From JAVBUZ01 sp031554725 (lineage in GTDB: Bacteria > Bacillota > Clostridia > Lachnospirales > Lachnospiraceae), in NCBI GenBank assembly GCA_031554725.1, contig JAVBUZ010000207.1:1-5758 (forward strand): 5,758 nucleotides of DNA. The letters are read 5' to 3'. Each line of letters opens with the position of its first letter. Position 1 is the stretch's first letter. The notes under the pieces are model-generated. The model saw nothing but the letters and a program-made list of their open reading frames with translations. It made no database searches and was not told the origin of the DNA. Positions 1 to 4,214 of the stretch are shown here, piece after piece. The translations under genes were made by a program, and so were the position numbers.

Positions 1-1
1 T

Positions 2-562
2 AAAGAAGAAAATGAAGAAGATGAAACCAATGATGAGGAATTCATGAAGCTTCTGGAGGGACTTAAAAAAGGTGATTCGTTACCTATTTTAGGAATTGAT
101 ATAAAAGAAGGTGAAACCTCACCACCCAAAAGATATAGTTCTGGTACCATTATTTTGACCATGGAAAATGCGGGACAATTTATTGAAGATGAAGAGCTTC
201 GGGCACAAATGAAGGGGTCTGGTATTGGAACCTCTGCAACACGAGCCGAAATCTTAAAGAAGCTAGTAAATATCGAATATCTTGCTCTAAATAAAAAGAC
301 GCAGATTCTCACGCCTACATTAATGGGTGAAATGATTTATGATGTGGTAGAAAGCTCTATAAAGCCACTTTTAGATCCGGCGTTGACAGCCAGCTGGGAA
401 AAAGGATTAACCCTAGTATCAGAAGGTACTATCACAGAAAAAGACTATATGGCAAAGTTAGATGATTTTGTTTCTAGACGTACTAATATTGTAAAACAGT
501 TAAACAACCAATCGGCTTTATATAAATGTTTTGAAGCAGATGCTGTGAATTATAAAAAATAA
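2..562 (+). CDS. topB: DNA topoisomerase III-type (type IA) enzyme, C-terminal fragment
   Basis: The reading frame is open to the left window edge, so this is the last 186 residues of a longer protein. Type IA topoisomerases pass one DNA strand through a transient break in another and relax or decatenate DNA in the cytoplasm. The fragment starts with a very acidic stretch (Glu/Asp-rich, nt 2-43). A segment like the YxxGTLxxAMEN block follows (SSGTIILTMENAG, about nt 137-175), then the family hallmark GIGTSATRA (nt 221-247) with its following helix, and a late LLDPALTASWEKGL block typical of topoisomerase III. The catalytic tyrosine lies upstream of the window and cannot be checked. The protein ends about 45 residues after the WEKGL block with no CxxC zinc-ribbon motif; only one cysteine is visible near the C-terminus. 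The internal ATG at 44 is not the real start, because the frame continues upstream. A plasmid- or element-type TopB paralogue cannot be excluded. Confidence 0.88.
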   Translation, partial: KEENEEDETNDEEFMKLLEGLKKGDSLPILGIDIKEGETSPPKRYSSGTIILTMENAGQFIEDEELRAQMKGSGIGTSATRAEILKKLVNIEYLALNKKTQILTPTLMGEMIYDVVESSIKPLLDPALTASWEKGLTLVSEGTITEKDYMAKLDDFVSRRTNIVKQLNNQSALYKCFEADAVNYKK

Positions 563-585
563 GAAATGCGAATCGAGGATTAAAA

Positions 586-1251
586 ATGAAAGCTTTATCT
601 ATTCAAAACTTGTACAACCTGAAAGAAACCATTGCCAGCGATTTTCTTGCAGAATATGAATATCCATGGGAAGCACTTGGCGCCATTCATGACTATATTC
701 TAAAGCTTGGGGAAACCTTACCAGCAGAGAAGTTTGAAAAAAGAGGGGAAAATATTTGGGTAGCAAAGAGTGCAACAGTAGCTCCAAGCGCTAGCCTAAA
801 CGGACCACTTATTGTAGATGAAGAAGCTGAAATTCGTCACTGTGCTTATATCAGAGGAAATGCAATTGTTGGAAAGGGTGCCGTAGTTGGTAATTCTACA
901 GAGCTTAAAAATGTTATCCTATTTAATAAAGTACAGGTTCCGCATTATAATTATGTTGGCGATAGTATTTTAGGCTACAAGGCTCATATGGGGGCCGGTT
1001 CCATAACCTCAAATGTTAAGAGTGATAAGAAATTAGTAGTAGTTAAAACGAAGGATGGAAAAATTGAAACGGGCTTAAAAAAATTTGGTGCCATGCTTGG
1101 TGATGATGTAGAAGTTGGTTGTAATAGTGTACTTAATCCAGGAACAGTAGTTGGAAGAGAAAGCAATATTTATCCAACGTCTTGTGTAAGAGGTTTTGTA
1201 CCTGAACATTCTATTTTTAAAAAGAGTGGCGATATTGTCGCAAAATGTTAA
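586..1251 (+). CDS. GlmU-like left-handed beta-helix (hexapeptide repeat) protein, pyrophosphorylase domain absent
   Basis: A 221-residue protein. Residues 1-50 look helical; from about residue 55 to 205 it shows imperfect hexapeptide repeats with small or aliphatic residues at regular spacing (for example VAKSATVAPSASL, AIVGKGAVVGNS, VEVGCNSVLNPGTVVG), the signature of the left-handed parallel beta-helix acyltransferase fold. The segment at 118-143 (VPHYNYVGD ... GAGSITSN) closely resembles the acetyltransferase half of GlmU. His120 lies where GlmU has its catalytic histidine, and Asn143 matches the conserved Asn of the GAGT-xx-N block. GlmU proteins are about twice this length and carry an N-terminal uridylyltransferase domain, which is missing here. 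Relatives are often labelled UDP-N-acetylglucosamine pyrophosphorylase, a name this sequence does not support. A role as an acetyltransferase on a sugar nucleotide is inference; the substrate is unknown. The start is fixed by GAGGA at 575-579, 6 nt upstream. The gene lies 23 nt after the topoisomerase with no terminator between, suggesting co-transcription. Confidence 0.8.
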   Translation: MKALSIQNLYNLKETIASDFLAEYEYPWEALGAIHDYILKLGETLPAEKFEKRGENIWVAKSATVAPSASLNGPLIVDEEAEIRHCAYIRGNAIVGKGAVVGNSTELKNVILFNKVQVPHYNYVGDSILGYKAHMGAGSITSNVKSDKKLVVVKTKDGKIETGLKKFGAMLGDDVEVGCNSVLNPGTVVGRESNIYPTSCVRGFVPEHSIFKKSGDIVAKC

Positions 1252-1306
1252 AAAAATAGCTGGATTTTTCATAGCAAATGTGAGAGAATGTACGAGATGA
1301 TAAATG

Positions 1307-1330
1307 ATAAAAATATATCAATATTTTTAT
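1307..1330. repeat. Perfect AT-only palindrome upstream of the NifU-like gene
   Basis: Two 10-nt arms (ATAAAAATAT at 1307-1316 and ATATTTTTAT at 1321-1330) are exact reverse complements around the 4-nt spacer ATCA. It ends 6 nt before a TATAAT box, so it covers the place where a -35 element would lie, which suits an operator for a dimeric regulator. An RNA hairpin made only of A-U pairs would be weak, so a terminator role for the upstream gene is less likely. The palindrome is directly visible; the operator role is inference. Confidence 0.45.
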
Positions 1331-1336
1331 TGCTTA

Positions 1337-1342
1337 TATAAT
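1337..1342 (+). promoter_or_regulatory. Candidate -10 box for the NifU-like/GGGtGRT operon
   Basis: An exact TATAAT hexamer lies 24 nt upstream of the NifU-like start codon. No good -35 hexamer is found 16-18 nt upstream, where the AT palindrome sits instead, and there is no TGn extension. The match could be chance in very AT-rich DNA. If real, the transcript leader would be only about 15-20 nt before the start codon. Confidence 0.35.
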
Positions 1343-1352
1343 TACATATTTG

Positions 1353-1359
1353 AAAGGAG
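1353..1359 (+). promoter_or_regulatory. Ribosome binding site that fixes the NifU-like start
   Basis: AAAGGAG sits 7 nt before the ATG at 1367. An in-frame ATG at 1304 has no comparable site and would add 21 aromatic-rich residues encoded by the AT palindrome region, so 1367 is the chosen start. Confidence 0.85.
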
Positions 1360-1366
1360 TTTTCAC

Positions 1367-2059
1367 ATGATTTATTCAAAAGAAGTTGAAGAAATGTGTT
1401 CAGTAGCTCAGGGCGTTAATCACGGCTGTGCTCCTATCCCAGAAGAAGCAAAATGGGTAAAATCAAAAGAAGTTAAAGATATTTCTGGTTTAACACACGG
1501 CGTAGGCTGGTGTGCTCCACAGCAGGGCGCTTGTAAGTTAACCCTTAACGTTAAAGAAGGTATTGTTCAGGAAGCATTAGTAGAGACTATCGGTTGTTCA
1601 GGTATGACTCACTCAGCAGCTATGGCAGCTGAAATTTTACCAGGCAGAACTGTTTTAGAAGCTTTGAACACTGACCTTGTTTGTGATGCTATTAACACAG
1701 CTATGAGAGAATTATTCCTACAGATCGTTTACGGACGTACACAGAGTGCTTTCTCAGAAGATGGTCTTCCTGTAGGTGCAGGTCTTGAAGACTTAGGAAA
1801 AGGTTTAAGAAGCCAGGTTGGTACTATGTACGGAACTTTAGCAAAAGGTCCTCGTTACTTAGAAATGGCTGAAGGTTATGTAACAGGTATCGCACTTGAT
1901 GCAGAAGACCAAATTATTGGTTACCAGTTTGTAAGCCTTGGAAAAATGACAGACTTCATCAAAAAAGGTGATGATCCTAACACAGCTTGGGAAAAATCCA
2001 AAGGTCAGTATGGCCGTGTAGCTGACGCAGTTAAGATTATTGACCCAAGACACGAATAG
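1367..2059 (+). CDS. NifU/IscU-like iron-sulfur cluster scaffold-fold protein, GGGtGRT-associated type
   Basis: A 230-residue cytoplasmic protein. Its N-terminus (IYSKEVEEM) and central block match the NifU_N/IscU fold. KLTLNVKEGIVQEALVETIGCSGMTHSAAMAAEI (residues 57-90; cited in parts here as KLTLNVKEG, then ETIGCSGMTHSAAMA) corresponds to the IscU strand pair, the loop with the second ligand Cys, and the following helix. Canonical scaffolds assemble Fe-S clusters on three cysteines plus an Asp. Here only Cys77 lies at a canonical position. By my hand alignment the first ligand Cys is Gln52, the usual Asp is not conserved, and the HCS block holding the third Cys is absent. Other cysteines are at 11, 21, 49, 56 and 106. 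About 70 residues after position 160 extend beyond the IscU length of about 128. The gene is 13 nt ahead of the GGGtGRT gene and shares its codon bias (4 of 5 Asn codons are AAC, all four His codons are CAC), so the two probably act together. Cluster binding is plausible but not shown. Confidence 0.82.
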   Translation: MIYSKEVEEMCSVAQGVNHGCAPIPEEAKWVKSKEVKDISGLTHGVGWCAPQQGACKLTLNVKEGIVQEALVETIGCSGMTHSAAMAAEILPGRTVLEALNTDLVCDAINTAMRELFLQIVYGRTQSAFSEDGLPVGAGLEDLGKGLRSQVGTMYGTLAKGPRYLEMAEGYVTGIALDAEDQIIGYQFVSLGKMTDFIKKGDDPNTAWEKSKGQYGRVADAVKIIDPRHE

Positions 2060-2064
2060 GAGGT
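2058..2064 (+). promoter_or_regulatory. Strong ribosome binding site of the GGGtGRT gene
   Basis: AGGAGGT is a near-perfect anti-16S match. It overlaps the TAG stop of the NifU-like gene and lies 8 nt before the ATG at 2073. This supports the start choice and implies efficient, possibly coupled translation of the pair. Confidence 0.85.
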
Positions 2065-2072
2065 AGCGGAAG

Positions 2073-3083
2073 ATGGCTTTATTTGAATCATATGAAAGAC
2101 GTATAGATAAAATTAATGCTGTATTAAATACATACGGTATCGCTTCTATTGAAGAAGCAGAAAAAATCACAAAAGACGCTGGTCTTGACGTGTACGAACA
2201 GGTTAAAGGCATTCAGCCAATCTGTTTCGAAAATGCTTGTTGGGCTTACATTGTAGGTGCTGCAATCGCAATCAAAAAAGACTGTAGAAAAGCTGCTGAC
2301 GCTGCTGCAGCAATCGGAGAAGGACTTCAGGCTTTCTGTATTCCTGGTTCTGTTGCTGATACTCGTTTAGTAGGTCTTGGACATGGTAACTTAGGTAAAA
2401 TGTTATTAGAAGAAGAAACAGAATGTTTCTGTTTCCTTGCTGGACACGAATCCTTTGCTGCTGCAGAAGGCGCTATCGGTATTGCTGAAAAAGCAAACAA
2501 AGTTCGTCAGAAACCTTTAAGAGTTATCTTAAACGGTCTTGGCAAAGATGCTGCACAGGTTATTTCTCGTATCAACGGATTTACTTTCGTTGAAACAGAA
2601 TATGATCCATATACAAACACTGTAAAAGAAGTTTACAGAAAATCTTACTCTGAAGGTCTTCGTGCAAAAGTTAACTGCTACGGTGCAAACGATGTTTGCG
2701 AAGGCGTTGCTATCATGCACAAAGAAGCAGTAGACGTTTCTATCACAGGTAACTCTACAAACCCTACAAGATTCCAGCACCCAGTTGCAGGTACATACAA
2801 AAAAGAATGTCTTGAACAGGGTAAGAAATACTTCTCAGTTGCTTCAGGCGGTGGTACAGGACGTACACTTCACCCTGATAACATGGCTGCAGGTCCTGCT
2901 TCTTACGGTATGACAGATACTATGGGACGTATGCACTCTGATGCTCAGTTTGCTGGTTCTTCATCTGTTCCTGCTCACGTAGAAATGATGGGTCTTATCG
3001 GCGCTGGTAACAACCCAATGGTTGGTATGACAGTTGCTGTAGCTGTTTCGATTGAAGAAGCTGCTGACGCAAAGAAATTCTAA
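2073..3083 (+). CDS. GGGtGRT-family protein of unknown function
   Basis: A 336-residue protein recognised by the family-naming motif SGGGTGRTLHPDN (residues 258-270, with GGGTGRT at 259-265). It is followed by a conserved-looking Gly/Met/His-rich C-terminal segment containing GPASYGMTDTMGRMHSD and GAGNNPMVGMT. No enzyme activity is established for the family as far as I know. There is no signal peptide or transmembrane segment. Alanine-rich helices occur around 62-87 and 128-140. LRVILNGLGKDAAQVISRI (149-167) reads like a beta-strand, glycine turn and helix, as in nucleotide-binding folds; this is only suggestive. Nine cysteines (51, 56, 71, 89, 118, 120, 202, 209, 246) include C51-x4-C56 and C118-x-C120, compatible with metal or Fe-S binding. 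The gene is the second of a two-gene operon behind a NifU-like protein. Twelve of 15 Asn codons are AAC, suggesting high expression. It ends in tandem TAA stops (3081-3086) and then a strong terminator. Confidence 0.9.
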   Translation: MALFESYERRIDKINAVLNTYGIASIEEAEKITKDAGLDVYEQVKGIQPICFENACWAYIVGAAIAIKKDCRKAADAAAAIGEGLQAFCIPGSVADTRLVGLGHGNLGKMLLEEETECFCFLAGHESFAAAEGAIGIAEKANKVRQKPLRVILNGLGKDAAQVISRINGFTFVETEYDPYTNTVKEVYRKSYSEGLRAKVNCYGANDVCEGVAIMHKEAVDVSITGNSTNPTRFQHPVAGTYKKECLEQGKKYFSVASGGGTGRTLHPDNMAAGPASYGMTDTMGRMHSDAQFAGSSSVPAHVEMMGLIGAGNNPMVGMTVAVAVSIEEAADAKKF

Positions 3084-3112
3084 TAAAATAACATAAAATA
3101 ATGTTTTTTGAG

Positions 3113-3145
3113 ACTGCACTGACCATTGGTTGGTGCAGTTTTTTT
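3113..3145 (+). terminator. Intrinsic terminator of the NifU-like/GGGtGRT operon
   Basis: A 12-bp stem (3113-3124 with 3128-3139) has ten Watson-Crick pairs and two G-T wobbles, a 3-nt ATT loop, and a run of seven T (3139-3145). It starts 29 nt after the first stop codon of the GGGtGRT gene. This is a textbook Rho-independent terminator and separates the operon from the GH43 operon. Confidence 0.93.
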
Positions 3146-3196
3146 ATCATGCTTTGCTATGTTTTTATTATATAGAGCTAAGATCAGCTTAAAAGG

Positions 3197-3225
3197 TTGA
3201 CCAGTATATTTTTTATGGATAGTAT
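3197..3225 (+). promoter_or_regulatory. Candidate sigma-A promoter of the GH43/esterase operon
   Basis: TTGACC (3197-3202, 5 of 6 to the -35 consensus) and TAGTAT (3220-3225, 4 of 6 to the -10 consensus) are separated by 17 nt. The predicted transcript start near 3232 leaves a leader of about 54 nt before the ATG at 3286. It lies between the terminator and the GH43 gene, where a promoter is expected. No clear catabolite-repression (cre) site or strong operator palindrome was recognised in the 3146-3285 region. Confidence 0.5.
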
Positions 3226-3285
3226 TGGAATAAATTGATACTTATTGCAAGGTAGCAAACATTTTAAAGTATAGGAGAGAAGACT

Positions 3286-4203
3286 ATGGGCACAAAGAAG
3301 AAAAATCCAATTATTACATCAATTTATACTGCAGATCCAGCACCAATGGTAGAAGGAGATACCTTATATCTTTATACGACTCATGATGAGGATGAGCTTG
3401 TTAACGATTTCTACACAATGAGAGATTGGCGATGCTTTTCAACCAAGGATATGGTGAACTGGACCGACCATGGAGTGATTTTTTCATTAGATGATATTGA
3501 GTGGGCAGATGACAGAGCATGGGCCCCTCAGGCTGTGGCAAGGAACGGAAAATACTATCTTTATTGTCCTGTACATAAAAAAGATGGCGGTATGGCAATC
3601 TCTGTAGGGGTTTCAGACAGCCCAGTAGGTCCATTTAAAGATTTAGGTGAACCACTTGTGGATGAGGGGGATTGGAACGATATTGACCCAACAGTCTTTA
3701 TAGATGATGACGAACAGGCATATCTCTATTTTGGTAATCCTGAGCTTCGTTATGTACTATTAAATGAAGACATGGTTTCGTATGATAAGACAGTTGGCAT
3801 AGTAAAAATTCCTATGACCGAAGAATCTTTTGCAAAAGGAAGTCATATGACTGGAACCACATATGCAGAGGGACCATGGTTTTACAAGAAAAATGACCTT
3901 TATTATATGGTATATGCTGCCTTTGGACTAGATAAAAAAGATGAGCATCTTGCATATTCCACATCTACATCACCTACAGGCCCTTGGGTTTATGGAGGTG
4001 TACTGATGACAGAAGAAGGCGGAACCTTTACAAATCATCCTGGCATTGCAGATTTTAAAGGACATTCATACCTATTTTATCATACGGCGCAGCTAGAAGG
4101 TGGAAGCTTGTTCCACAGATCTGTATGTGTAGCAGAATTTCAATATAATGAAGATGGTTCTATTAATACGATTAGTAAGTGCGATGGTGTAGAAGAAATA
4201 TAG
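3286..4203 (+). CDS. Glycoside hydrolase family 43 enzyme (arabinofuranosidase/beta-xylosidase type), cytoplasmic
   Basis: A 305-residue single-domain five-bladed beta-propeller hydrolase of family GH43. These inverting enzymes remove arabinofuranosyl or xylosyl units from arabinoxylan, xylo-oligosaccharides or related glycans. The catalytic triad is visible: Asp17 in YTADPAP (general base), Asp134 in NDIDPTVFIDDD (pKa modulator) and Glu195 in TYAEGPW (general acid). Other family features are FSTKDMVNWTDHG (51-63), WAPQ (79-82), NHPG (250-253), and a late RSVCVAEFQYNEDGSI block common in the XynD-like arabinoxylan-active branch. No signal peptide, carbohydrate-binding module or C-terminal beta-sandwich is present, so it probably acts inside the cell on imported oligosaccharides. 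The start is supported by AGGAG at 3273-3277, 8 nt upstream. The gene is followed 11 nt later by an esterase, consistent with joint removal of side chains. Exact specificity cannot be read from the sequence. Confidence 0.92.
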   Translation: MGTKKKNPIITSIYTADPAPMVEGDTLYLYTTHDEDELVNDFYTMRDWRCFSTKDMVNWTDHGVIFSLDDIEWADDRAWAPQAVARNGKYYLYCPVHKKDGGMAISVGVSDSPVGPFKDLGEPLVDEGDWNDIDPTVFIDDDEQAYLYFGNPELRYVLLNEDMVSYDKTVGIVKIPMTEESFAKGSHMTGTTYAEGPWFYKKNDLYYMVYAAFGLDKKDEHLAYSTSTSPTGPWVYGGVLMTEEGGTFTNHPGIADFKGHSYLFYHTAQLEGGSLFHRSVCVAEFQYNEDGSINTISKCDGVEEI

Positions 4204-4207
4204 GAGG
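4202..4207 (+). promoter_or_regulatory. Ribosome binding site of the esterase gene
   Basis: AGGAGG overlaps the GH43 stop codon and stands 7 nt before the ATG at 4215. A second purine block, AGGGG (4210-4214), precedes an alternative in-frame ATG at 4221. The better match and spacing favour 4215; the choice changes the protein by two residues only. Confidence 0.7.
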
Positions 4208-4214
4208 GGAGGGG

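Noticed and set aside
1252..1269. Short inverted repeat AAAAAT/ATTTTT just after the GlmU-like gene as a terminator
   Set aside because: A 6-bp A-T-only stem with no GC pairs is too weak to call, although the T run is there.
1304..1366. Upstream in-frame ATG giving the NifU-like protein 21 extra residues
   Set aside because: No ribosome binding site before it, an unlikely aromatic-rich sequence encoded by the AT palindrome, and an excellent AAAGGAG 7 nt before the ATG at 1367, from which the protein aligns with IscU at its N-terminus.
1859..2212. 117-codon open frame on the - strand
   Set aside because: It lies opposite the NifU-like and GGGtGRT coding regions and across their junction, has no ribosome binding site, and shows no recognisable protein features.
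2529..2780. 83-codon open frame on the - strand
   Set aside because: It is fully inside the GGGtGRT gene on the opposite strand; it reflects that gene's codon bias.
3245..3258. TTGC/GCAA inverted repeat upstream of the GH43 gene as an operator
   Set aside because: Only four bases per arm; expected by chance.
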